Shown: piece after piece, positions 1 through 5,529 of the stretch
How positions within the stretch are numbered: position 1 is the stretch's first letter
Layout of the letters: the number at the start of each line of letters is the position of its first letter
Assembly (NCBI GenBank): GCA_016191985.1
Contig: JACPVB010000241.1
Coordinates: forward strand, 1-5,532
Length of the DNA stretch: 5,532 bases
From: Chloroflexota bacterium
GTDB lineage: Bacteria; Chloroflexota; Anaerolineae; Anaerolineales; Villigracilaceae
Direction of reading: 5' to 3'
Position numbers and translations under genes: made by a program
The notes under the pieces: generated by a model
The model's database searches: none
The model's input: the letters and a program-made list of their open reading frames with translations, nothing else
Told to the model about the DNA's origin: nothing

Positions 1-690
1 GCGCAAGGCACAAGCCACGATCACACCCTCAGGGGTACCGCCAATGCCAAGCAGAACATCCACACCCGATTCAGGCCAGGCGGTCATCAAGGCCGCGGCC
101 ACGTCCCCATCGGGGATCTGCCGGATGCGCGCGCCAGCCTTACGGATCTCCGTCACCATATCATCATGGCGCGGGCGGTCAAGGATGATGGTCGTTAAAT
201 CTTCCACGGCCTTGCCCTTAGCCCTGGCAATCGCCTGCAAATTTTCAGTGATGCTTTTTTCGATATTGATCTTGCCCTTCGCCTCAGGCCCCACCGCGAT
301 CTTGTTCATGTAAAGAAAAGGTCCCGGGTCAAACATACTGCCTCGCGGGGCAATCGCAACCGTGGCGAGAGAATTCGAGCGGCCAAATGCCAGGGGGCGA
401 GTCCCGTCAATTGGGTCCACAGCAACATCCACGTCTGGTTTTGAACCGTTGCCCACGACCTCGCCATTGAACAGCATCGGAGCTTTATCCTTCTCCCCTT
501 CCCCGATGACGATGATCCCGTTCATATCCACTGTGCTGAGGACGAGACGCATCGCATTAACCGCGGCCTGATCTGCCCCTTCTTTATCGCCTCGTCCCAT
601 AAAGCGACCTGCCAACATCGCCGCTGCTTCGGTCACACGCGCAAGTTCGAGCGCCAGATTACGGGTTGGGGTTGCGCCAAGAACATCCAT
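1..690 (-). CDS. glpX: Class II fructose-1,6-bisphosphatase, N-terminal 230 residues (runs off window)
   Basis: The product hydrolyses fructose-1,6-bisphosphate to fructose-6-phosphate and phosphate in gluconeogenesis, in the cytoplasm. The frame is open from the ATG at 690 to the window edge with no stop, so the C-terminal part is missing (E. coli GlpX has 336 residues). By alignment from memory, the E. coli metal ligands Asp33, Glu57, Asp85 and Glu213 correspond to D40, E64 (in IGEGEKDKAPML, about 62-73), D92 (in DPIDGT, 92-97) and E221 (in GIGGTPEG, 215-222). T97 corresponds to the catalytic Thr90, and IPDGDVAA is at 192-199. The start is supported by GGAGG (695-699) four bases upstream. 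The gene begins 23 bp after cdsA with no terminator between them, so it is probably the last visible gene of the frr-uppS-cdsA block. Similar class II enzymes in some bacteria also act on sedoheptulose-1,7-bisphosphate; the sequence seen here cannot decide that. Confidence 0.95.
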   Translation of the reverse strand, partial: MDVLGATPTRNLALELARVTEAAAMLAGRFMGRGDKEGADQAAVNAMRLVLSTVDMNGIIVIGEGEKDKAPMLFNGEVVGNGSKPDVDVAVDPIDGTRPLAFGRSNSLATVAIAPRGSMFDPGPFLYMNKIAVGPEAKGKINIEKSITENLQAIARAKGKAVEDLTTIILDRPRHDDMVTEIRKAGARIRQIPDGDVAAALMTAWPESGVDVLLGIGGTPEGVIVACALR

Positions 691-713
691 AGTGCCTCCA
701 GAGTTTATTAAGT

Positions 714-1526
714 TTATAGAATGAACCAAACGAGAAAGTAATACCCGATCACCGCACCCCACAACCACGAGTCAACGCGGTCAAAGAAGCCGCCGTGGCC
801 GGGAATAATGTCGCTCGAATCCTTGATGCCAGACTGACGTTTGAACATGCTCTCGCCCAAATCACCCAGCGGTGAAAGCGCGCCGAGAATCAGGCCAAGC
901 AATGCGCCCTGCCAGATCGTAATGTCACCTGCGAGGTTGCCATACGCAGAGTAGGCATACACCAGGAATGCGCCGCCGATCATGCCGGTAAACACGCTGG
1001 CGGCATAACCCTCCCAGCTTTTCTTTGGGCTGAGGCGCGGCGCCATTTTATGATTGCCGTACGCCCTGCCGATGGAATATGCCCCCGAATCTGCCAGCCA
1101 GACGGAAGGCAGGACAAGCATAAACCACCAACCACCTTCAGGCAGGTTGCGTATGTCAAGCAGGTAGGCGCCGATCCAGCCGATGTACACTAGCCCCGCA
1201 ACTGTGATTCCAAAATCAAGCGCGGCATGATCTCTGCCGCGCTCGTACGCATAAAGATGATAGGCCAAAGCGACCAGGATCGTCGCCGCAAAGACAGGCA
1301 TGGCATATTCGGAGAAGAACATGCGCGCGATCAACACGAGCGCCACGCCTCCCACCGTGATCTGCATCTGCGGTTCGAACTTTACCGCGCGAAACAAATG
1401 CACATATTCCCAGGCCGCGCCGATCAGAAATGTACCCATCAATAAAAAATAAAGGATGCCGCCAAGAATTATGGCGGGCATCCCTATCAGAGCCAATCCT
1501 AAAGCAGTGATGAGTCTTCTACGCAT
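714..1526 (-). CDS. cdsA: Phosphatidate cytidylyltransferase (CDP-diglyceride synthase)
   Basis: This integral membrane enzyme makes CDP-diacylglycerol from phosphatidic acid and CTP, the branch point for bacterial phospholipids. The protein has 270 residues, a usual family length, and is mostly hydrophobic with about eight or nine likely membrane segments (roughly 5-45, 58-70, 76-96, 104-124, 131-148, 172-192, 203-218 and 253-269). Residues 226-252 match the family signature S-x-x-K-R-x4-K-D...H-G-G-x-x-D-R-x-D completely. The upstream conserved block ADSGAYSIGR (145-154) followed by SPKKSWEG (166-173) is also present. I chose the ATG at 1526 because AGGA (1532-1535) lies five bases upstream and the protein then starts with the basic-plus-hydrophobic MRRRLITALG. 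The same frame extends up to 1619, but those 31 residues lie inside uppS and look unrelated to the family. The start overlaps the end of uppS by 8 bp. Confidence 0.96.
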   Translation of the reverse strand: MRRRLITALGLALIGMPAIILGGILYFLLMGTFLIGAAWEYVHLFRAVKFEPQMQITVGGVALVLIARMFFSEYAMPVFAATILVALAYHLYAYERGRDHAALDFGITVAGLVYIGWIGAYLLDIRNLPEGGWWFMLVLPSVWLADSGAYSIGRAYGNHKMAPRLSPKKSWEGYAASVFTGMIGGAFLVYAYSAYGNLAGDITIWQGALLGLILGALSPLGDLGESMFKRQSGIKDSSDIIPGHGGFFDRVDSWLWGAVIGYYFLVWFIL

Positions 1527-2304
1527 TGGATTCCTGAAGTTCCCCCGAAGATACCTTTCCAAAGCGCCGGTCGCGGTGGGCAAAGGTCTCCAGCGCGCGG
1601 CGATATTCTTCCTTATCAAAATCGGGCCAGAAGGTCGGTGTGATGTACCACTCCGAATATGCGGCCTGCCAGATAAGGAAATTGCTTACCCGCAACTCAC
1701 CCGAAGTGCGGATGATAAGGTCGGGGTCGGGCACACCGGCGGTGAACAAGTATTTATTCACCAGTTCATCGGTCACTTCTTCAGCGGGGATGCCGTCATT
1801 GATGATCTTTTGAATGGCGCAGACGATCTCGTCCCGCCCGCCGTAATTAAAGGCCACGTTCAAGACAAGGCGGTCATTATTTTTCGTCAACTCGATGGCG
1901 TTCAGCACTTTTTTCTGGATGCTGGGGTCGAGTCTCTCCAAGCGCCCAATGTGACGCAACTGCACGCCCTCTTTGTGAAGTTCGTTCAATTCACGGTCAA
2001 TCACATTTTGAAGGATGAGCATTAACCCGTTGACTTCCTCAGGCGGGCGTCCCCAATTTTCCGTCGAAAAGGCATAGATCGTCAGGTATTTCACGCCAAA
2101 TTCAACCGTCGAACGGATGACGCGGCGCAGGTTCTCTGTCCCTGCCTTGTGGCCTGCCAGGCGCGGCAGGCCGCGTTGAAGCGCCCAGCGTCCGTTGCCA
2201 TCCATAATCATAGCAACGTGTTGGGGGACTTTTTCAAGAGGAACATTGGAGGGGGAATCAGCCATTTTTTTAAACAACTCTTTCTGACGCCATGTCCATG
2301 GCAT
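1519..2304 (-). CDS. uppS: Isoprenyl transferase (di-trans,poly-cis-undecaprenyl diphosphate synthase)
   Basis: This cis-prenyltransferase condenses isopentenyl diphosphate units onto farnesyl diphosphate. The C55 product is the lipid carrier for peptidoglycan and other surface glycans. The protein has 261 residues (E. coli about 253, B. subtilis about 260). Visible motifs are MDGNGRWA (34-41) with the Mg2+-binding Asp at 35, GHKAG (51-55) with the conserved His at 52, YAFSTENWGRP (77-87), FNYGGR (152-157), the signature RTSGELRVSNF (199-209) and WPDFD (226-230). It starts 8 bp after the frr stop and its 3' end overlaps cdsA. The start is uncertain. The ATG at 2304 has no convincing Shine-Dalgarno sequence and may rely on coupling to frr termination. 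An in-frame ATG at 2265 would give 248 residues and keep every motif, but its best upstream purine stretch is about 12 bases away. Chain length (C55 versus other) cannot be read with certainty. Confidence 0.95.
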   Translation of the reverse strand: MPWTWRQKELFKKMADSPSNVPLEKVPQHVAMIMDGNGRWALQRGLPRLAGHKAGTENLRRVIRSTVEFGVKYLTIYAFSTENWGRPPEEVNGLMLILQNVIDRELNELHKEGVQLRHIGRLERLDPSIQKKVLNAIELTKNNDRLVLNVAFNYGGRDEIVCAIQKIINDGIPAEEVTDELVNKYLFTAGVPDPDLIIRTSGELRVSNFLIWQAAYSEWYITPTFWPDFDKEEYRRALETFAHRDRRFGKVSSGELQESNA

Positions 2305-2312
2305 CAGAAAAA

Positions 2313-2882
2313 CTAGACTTCCATGATTTCTTTTTCTTTATGCTGGCCGTGTTTGGCGATCTCTTCCACGAATTTATCGGTCAGTTTTTGCAGGTCTTCC
2401 TCGCCGCGCTTGAGATCATCCTCGGTGATCAGTTTTTCCTTTTCGTAATCGCGGATGTCGTTGTGCAAATCACGGCGGATGTTGCGAACGGCAATACGGG
2501 CTTCTTCAAGCCGATGGTGCATGTGCTTCACCAACTCGCGGCGGCGTTCCTCATTAAGCGGAGGCAGGTTCAGGTGTATGACCTTTCCGTCAGAATTTGG
2601 ATTCAGGCCCAATTCCGAGGCGCGAATCGCTTTTTCAATATCTTTAATCGAACCTGCGTCAAAAGGTTTGATCATCAACGAGCGCGGTTCGGGAACGCTG
2701 ATACTCGCAAGCTGCATGAGAGGGGTTGGCGCGCCGTAGTATTCCACAGGGAGTTTTTCAACCAAAGCAGGGTTGGCCCTGCCTGTGCGGATGCCGCCAA
2801 GATCATCGATAAGGGACTGGATCGCGCTGCTCATGCGGGATTCAGCATCTTTCAACAGGTCTCTTACTTCGTCGGTGCTCAC
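2313..2882 (-). CDS. frr: Ribosome recycling factor (RRF)
   Basis: RRF acts with EF-G to split the post-termination ribosome. The 189-residue protein is close to the usual length of about 185. It shows the N-terminal helix with IRTGRANPALV (31-41), the domain II region with VEYYGAPTPL (46-55), SELGLNPNSDG (89-99), LPPLNEERR (106-114), and the C-terminal helix with ARIAVRNIRRD (128-138). R136 lines up with E. coli Arg132, which is essential there, and KLTD is at 166-169. The start codon is GTG at 2882, chosen because a consensus AGGAGG (2889-2894) sits six bases upstream and translation then begins STDEVRDLL as in the family. The gene is separated from pyrH by a terminator and a 265-bp gap, so it probably has its own promoter. 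It heads the frr-uppS-cdsA-glpX block. Confidence 0.97.
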   Translation of the reverse strand: MSTDEVRDLLKDAESRMSSAIQSLIDDLGGIRTGRANPALVEKLPVEYYGAPTPLMQLASISVPEPRSLMIKPFDAGSIKDIEKAIRASELGLNPNSDGKVIHLNLPPLNEERRRELVKHMHHRLEEARIAVRNIRRDLHNDIRDYEKEKLITEDDLKRGEEDLQKLTDKFVEEIAKHGQHKEKEIMEV

Positions 2883-2888
2883 TATCTT

Positions 2889-2894
2889 CCTCCT
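2889..2894 (-). promoter_or_regulatory. Shine-Dalgarno of frr (decides the GTG start)
   Basis: On the minus strand AGGAGG is followed by six bases and GTG. It is the strongest ribosome binding site in the window and supports the GTG start of frr at 2882. Confidence 0.9.
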
Positions 2895-2905
2895 ACCGCT
2901 CTTAT

Positions 2906-2967
2906 ATAAATTACCAAACCCGCCGGAATATTATGGGCACAAACATGGTTCTGGTTTGGTAATTTAT
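2906..2967. repeat. Perfect 15-bp inverted repeat with 32-bp spacer in the frr leader
   Basis: The arms are ATAAATTACCAAACC at 2906-2920 and its exact reverse complement at 2953-2967. In the frr transcript they could pair into a 15-bp stem with a 32-nt loop, ending 11 nt before the Shine-Dalgarno sequence. There is no U-tract after it, so it is not an intrinsic terminator. It could be an RNA regulatory structure, a binding site for a regulator, or the terminal repeats of a very short insertion: a TA dinucleotide flanks the inner 12-bp arms on both sides. The sequence does not tell which. Confidence 0.85.
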
Positions 2968-3077
2968 GCGGTACTGTGTGAAAATGATTACGCTACAAGG
3001 ATACCTTAAAACAAGAATTTAGGCTATGGGAGCGCTAAAAAGTGAGAGGATATGTGGAATTTTGAGAGACTATCAGG

Positions 3078-3123
3078 AAATAAAACTTTCCCCTTTTGTT
3101 TTTTTGCAAACAAAAGGGGAAAG
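3078..3123 (-). terminator. Rho-independent terminator after pyrH
   Basis: A perfect 16-bp inverted repeat (3086-3101 and 3108-3123) with a 6-base loop is followed, on the minus strand, by TTTTATTT. The stem contains four consecutive G-C pairs in an otherwise A-T rich helix, plus isolated G-C pairs. It lies 24 bp past the pyrH stop codon. Only the minus-strand side carries a T-tract, so it serves pyrH and separates it from frr. Confidence 0.85.
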
Positions 3124-3147
3124 AACGGCCCGAAACCATCAATTGGA

Positions 3148-3864
3148 CTAACTGGTGACCAGTGTGCCAACAGTTTCCCCGTGCAATGCGCCGAGCAGCG
3201 CCTTTGAATCCCACAGGTTTAACACAAGGATGGGCACATTGTTTTCCATACAAAGGGTGATGGCGGTGCTGTCCATCACCTCCAGGCGGAGGTTGAGGAC
3301 TTCGATGTAGCTTAGTTTGCTGAACTTTTTGGCGTCTGGATTCTTTTTGGGGTCGGCATCGTATACGCCGTCCACTTTTGTCGCTTTAATGACAACGTTC
3401 GCGTCTATTTCCGTTGCACGCAGGGCTGCGGCTGTATCTGTGGAAAAGAACGGGTTGCCCGTGCCCGCGCCGAAGATGACCACCCGCCCTTTTTCGAGAT
3501 GGCGTATGGCCCGTCGGCGGATGTATGGCTCGGCAATGGCACGCATCTCAATGGCAGACATGACGCGCGTAAACACACCCTGCCGTTCGAGCGCATCCAT
3601 CAACGCCATGGCATTCATCACCGTGGCAAGCATGCCCATGTAATCGGCGGTGGAACGGTCCATGCCACGTTCCAGTCCCTGCTTGCCGCGCCACAGGTTG
3701 CCCGCGCCAATGACCACAGCCACGTCCACCCCCAACTCGCGGACTTCCTTGATGCGGCTGGCAATCGACTCGGCTTCGGCGACATCGATGCCGAAACCGG
3801 TCTTTCCGCCAAGCGCTTCGCCGCTTAACTTGAGCAGGATCCGTTTATATTTCACTTCAGCCAT
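3148..3864 (-). CDS. pyrH: Uridylate kinase (UMP kinase)
   Basis: This cytoplasmic enzyme of pyrimidine synthesis phosphorylates UMP to UDP using ATP. It is the hexameric bacterial type of the amino acid kinase family, unrelated to eukaryotic UMP/CMP kinase. The 238 residues match the usual length. Visible blocks are KLSGEAL (12-18, phosphate binding), VIGAGNLWRG (51-60), MDRSTADYMGMLATV (68-82, UMP-binding region), AEPYIRRRAIRHLEKGRVVI (111-130), GTGNPFFSTDTAA (124-136), KATKVDGVYDADP (160-172, nucleotide-binding region) and MDSTAI (197-202). The GAGN in the second block replaces the commoner GGGN, a mild change. The start at ATG 3864 is supported by GGAGG (3870-3874) five bases upstream. 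The gene is flanked by terminators on both sides, so it is probably expressed as its own unit or by partial read-through from tsf. The family is regulated by GTP and UTP. Confidence 0.97.
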   Translation of the reverse strand: MAEVKYKRILLKLSGEALGGKTGFGIDVAEAESIASRIKEVRELGVDVAVVIGAGNLWRGKQGLERGMDRSTADYMGMLATVMNAMALMDALERQGVFTRVMSAIEMRAIAEPYIRRRAIRHLEKGRVVIFGAGTGNPFFSTDTAAALRATEIDANVVIKATKVDGVYDADPKKNPDAKKFSKLSYIEVLNLRLEVMDSTAITLCMENNVPILVLNLWDSKALLGALHGETVGTLVTS

Positions 3865-3910
3865 TCATACCTCCAAGTATTGTTATCGATTGCAAATGTT
3901 GAACAGATAG

Positions 3911-3940
3911 AAAAAAAGCCAACCCGAAGGCTGGCTTTTT
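3911..3940 (-). terminator. Rho-independent terminator after tsf, UUCG tetraloop
   Basis: On the minus strand GCCAGCC-TTCG-GGTTGGC forms a 7-bp stem (one G-U pair) closed by the very stable cUUCGg tetraloop and followed by seven T. It starts 7 bp after the tsf stop codon. The plus-strand sequence also has a T-run on the other side, so the element could act in both directions, but no plus-strand gene approaches it. Confidence 0.92.
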
Positions 3941-3947
3941 AAATTTA

Positions 3948-4556
3948 TTATGACTGGCTCGTGCTTTCACCCAATTCCCAACGCTGGAAGCGGCGGACAA
4001 GGATGTTCTCGCCAATGGCGGCCACATTCTGCAGGATGAGCTTTTCAATGGTCAGCGACTCGTCGCGAATATAAGCCTGCCGCATCAGGCAGATTTCATC
4101 CTTATACTTCTCCACGCGGCCATCCACGATCTTGGCCAGCACGTTATCGGGCTTGCCTTCCTCTTTGGCGCGGGCGCGGGCAATCTCTTGTTCGTGCTCA
4201 ATTTCGGCAGCGGGGATTTCCTCTGCGGTAATATACCTGGGTGCGCTCGCGGCGATCTGCAAGGCGATCTCATGCGCAAGGGTGCGGAATTGTTCGGCGC
4301 GGGCCACGAAATCCGTTTCGCAGTTGATCTCGACCATGACGCCCACGCGTCCCCCGCCGTGGGAATACAATTCCACCACGCCGTTGGATGCAACGCGGTC
4401 TGCGCGCTTGGCGGCGGTTGCCATGCCTTTTTCGCGCAGCCAGTCCACGGCCTTGTCGTAATCTCCGTTCGCTTCCTGCAGCGCCTTGCGGCAATCCAAC
4501 ATGGGGGCGTTGGTCGCGGCGCGCAGCTTCTTGATCATCTCAGTTGTTATTTCCAT
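3948..4556 (-). CDS. tsf: Translation elongation factor Ts (EF-Ts)
   Basis: EF-Ts is the guanine nucleotide exchange factor that releases GDP from EF-Tu. The protein has 202 residues, the short form as in Thermus and many non-proteobacterial lineages (E. coli has 283). An N-terminal UBA-like domain (about 1-45) carries LRAATNAPMLDCRKAL (11-26). The core contains the EF-Tu-contacting EINCETDFV (76-84), which fits the second family signature. The first signature is off-consensus, with TNAP where TGAG/TGAS is usual. The start at ATG 4556 has AAGGA (4564-4568) seven bases upstream. It lies 37 bp after rpsB, with which it is almost certainly co-transcribed, and ends just before a strong terminator. 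The last residues (GESTSQS) are a short polar tail. Confidence 0.97.
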   Translation of the reverse strand: MEITTEMIKKLRAATNAPMLDCRKALQEANGDYDKAVDWLREKGMATAAKRADRVASNGVVELYSHGGGRVGVMVEINCETDFVARAEQFRTLAHEIALQIAASAPRYITAEEIPAAEIEHEQEIARARAKEEGKPDNVLAKIVDGRVEKYKDEICLMRQAYIRDESLTIEKLILQNVAAIGENILVRRFQRWELGESTSQS

Positions 4557-4593
4557 TTCACAATCCTTAGCCTGACTTTACAAATCGTATTAA

Positions 4594-5529
4594 TTATTCT
4601 GCTTTAACTTCAGCGGTATCATCCTGCGCTTTGACTTCATCAGGCTTCTTCGCTTCCACTGTTTTTTCTACAGGAGCATCTTCCACCTTGCGGGTGACGT
4701 TCAACTTCGCCAGTGTGGATTCGCCGAGCAATACTTCTTCGCCCATGTCATCCTGTTCTGTTTCCACAACAGGCTTGCGGGCTGGGCGTGATTTCGGCCT
4801 ACCTTCGGATTTCACATCACCAGGCTGTTCGGGTTCATCTTCCTTGCGCATGGCTTTGCCTTCGAGCACGGCATCCGCCATTTTGGCGACCAGTAATTTG
4901 ATGGCGCGGATGGCGTCATCATTGGAAGGAATGACATAATCAACATTTTGAGGATTGCAATTGGTATCCACCAACGCAACGATCGGGATCTTGAGCAGGT
5001 TCGCTTCACGGACAGCAGCTTCTTCGCGGCCCACATCCACGATGAAGAGCAGGTCGGGGCGGCGCTTCATAATCCGCGCGCCGGAGAGGCGTGTACTCAG
5101 GCGGGTGATATCGCGCTGGATCAACAGTCCTTCCTTCTTGGTAAGGCGGTTGATTTCTTCCGTGTCGCGCAATTTCTCGAGGCGCTCCAGTTCCTGGATG
5201 CGTTGGTACATGGTGGACCAGTTGGTGAGCATACCGCCCATCCAGCGTTCGGTGACGTGAGGCATCCCACAACGTGCGGCTTCTTCCGCCACGGTTTCCT
5301 GCGCCTGGCGCTTGGTGCCCACAAACAGGACCGTGCCGCCGTTCGCAACCGTGTCGCGAATGACGTTGTAACCCTGATTCAGCAGCTTGACAGTCTGTTG
5401 CAGGTCAATAATATGAATACCGTTACGTTCGGTGAAGATGTACGGTTTCATACGGGGGTCCCACTTGTTGGTGCGGTGCCCGAAGTGGACGCCGCTCTCA
5501 AGCAGGGCTTTCATGGAAATGACAGCCAT
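4594..5529 (-). CDS. rpsB: 30S ribosomal protein S2 with long charged C-terminal tail
   Basis: S2 binds late to the back of the 30S subunit and is needed for S1 docking in many bacteria. Residues 1-226 are the standard fold: ESGVHFGHRTNKWDPRMKPY (11-30), GTVLFVGTKRQA (65-76), ERWMGGMLTNW (94-104), a coiled-coil hairpin rich in E/R/L (about 108-150), and PDLLFIVDVGREEAAVREA (158-176) with IVALVDTNCNP (183-193). The protein is 311 residues against 241 in E. coli; the excess is a tail (227-311) rich in E, K, D and P. It is low-complexity except for EEVLLGESTLAKL at 264-276. The ATG at 5529 fits the family N-terminus (MAVISMKALLESG). Its ribosome binding site and promoter lie outside the window because only three bases remain upstream. 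Any S2-binding autoregulatory leader would also be outside. Confidence 0.97.
   Translation of the reverse strand: MAVISMKALLESGVHFGHRTNKWDPRMKPYIFTERNGIHIIDLQQTVKLLNQGYNVIRDTVANGGTVLFVGTKRQAQETVAEEAARCGMPHVTERWMGGMLTNWSTMYQRIQELERLEKLRDTEEINRLTKKEGLLIQRDITRLSTRLSGARIMKRRPDLLFIVDVGREEAAVREANLLKIPIVALVDTNCNPQNVDYVIPSNDDAIRAIKLLVAKMADAVLEGKAMRKEDEPEQPGDVKSEGRPKSRPARKPVVETEQDDMGEEVLLGESTLAKLNVTRKVEDAPVEKTVEAKKPDEVKAQDDTAEVKAE

Larger units (their letters stand above)
2883..3147 (-). other. Intergenic region between pyrH and frr: pyrH terminator plus frr leader
   Basis: No gene is visible in these 265 bp, which are more AT-rich than the flanking genes. In the direction of transcription the region contains the pyrH terminator (3078-3123), a small imperfect hairpin (3018-3039), a perfect 15-bp inverted repeat (2906-2920 and 2953-2967) and the frr Shine-Dalgarno sequence. 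A promoter for the frr block must lie here if the pyrH terminator is efficient. CATAAT at 2930-2935, inside the inverted-repeat spacer, matches five of six bases of a -10 box but has no good -35. TTGTTT at 3009-3014 is followed after 18 bases by a poor -10 (TAATCA). I do not assign a promoter. An 11-codon ORF (2911-2946) is present but lacks a ribosome binding site. Confidence 0.75.

Noticed and set aside
44..571. Two plus-strand open frames opposite glpX
   Set aside because: The minus-strand frame here is continuous and carries the class II FBPase metal-site motifs; the plus-strand frames are shadows.
1527..1619. Upstream extension of cdsA to ATG 1619 (301 aa)
   Set aside because: The extra 31 residues lie entirely within uppS in another frame, do not resemble CdsA N-termini, and the internal ATG at 1526 has a well-spaced AGGA.
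1456..2025. Plus-strand open frame of 189 codons
   Set aside because: It is fully antisense to the well-supported uppS and the start of cdsA, shows no recognisable motif, and is a frame shadow of real coding sequence.
2292..2909. Plus-strand open frame of 205 codons
   Set aside because: It is antisense to all of frr. The Phe/Val/Gln-rich translation is what the reverse of Lys/Glu/Asp-rich codons gives, and no family is recognised.
2883..3147. Possible tRNA, small RNA or riboswitch in the pyrH-frr gap
   Set aside because: No cloverleaf, T-loop consensus or known riboswitch core was found. Only the hairpins reported separately can be supported.
3035..3253. Minus-strand 72-codon frame across the end of pyrH and the terminator
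   Set aside because: It reads through pyrH in a different frame and through the terminator hairpin, and has no motif or ribosome binding site.
4188..4607. Plus-strand open frame of 139 codons opposite tsf
   Set aside because: It is antisense to a complete EF-Ts gene with all signatures and has no ribosome binding site or motif of its own.
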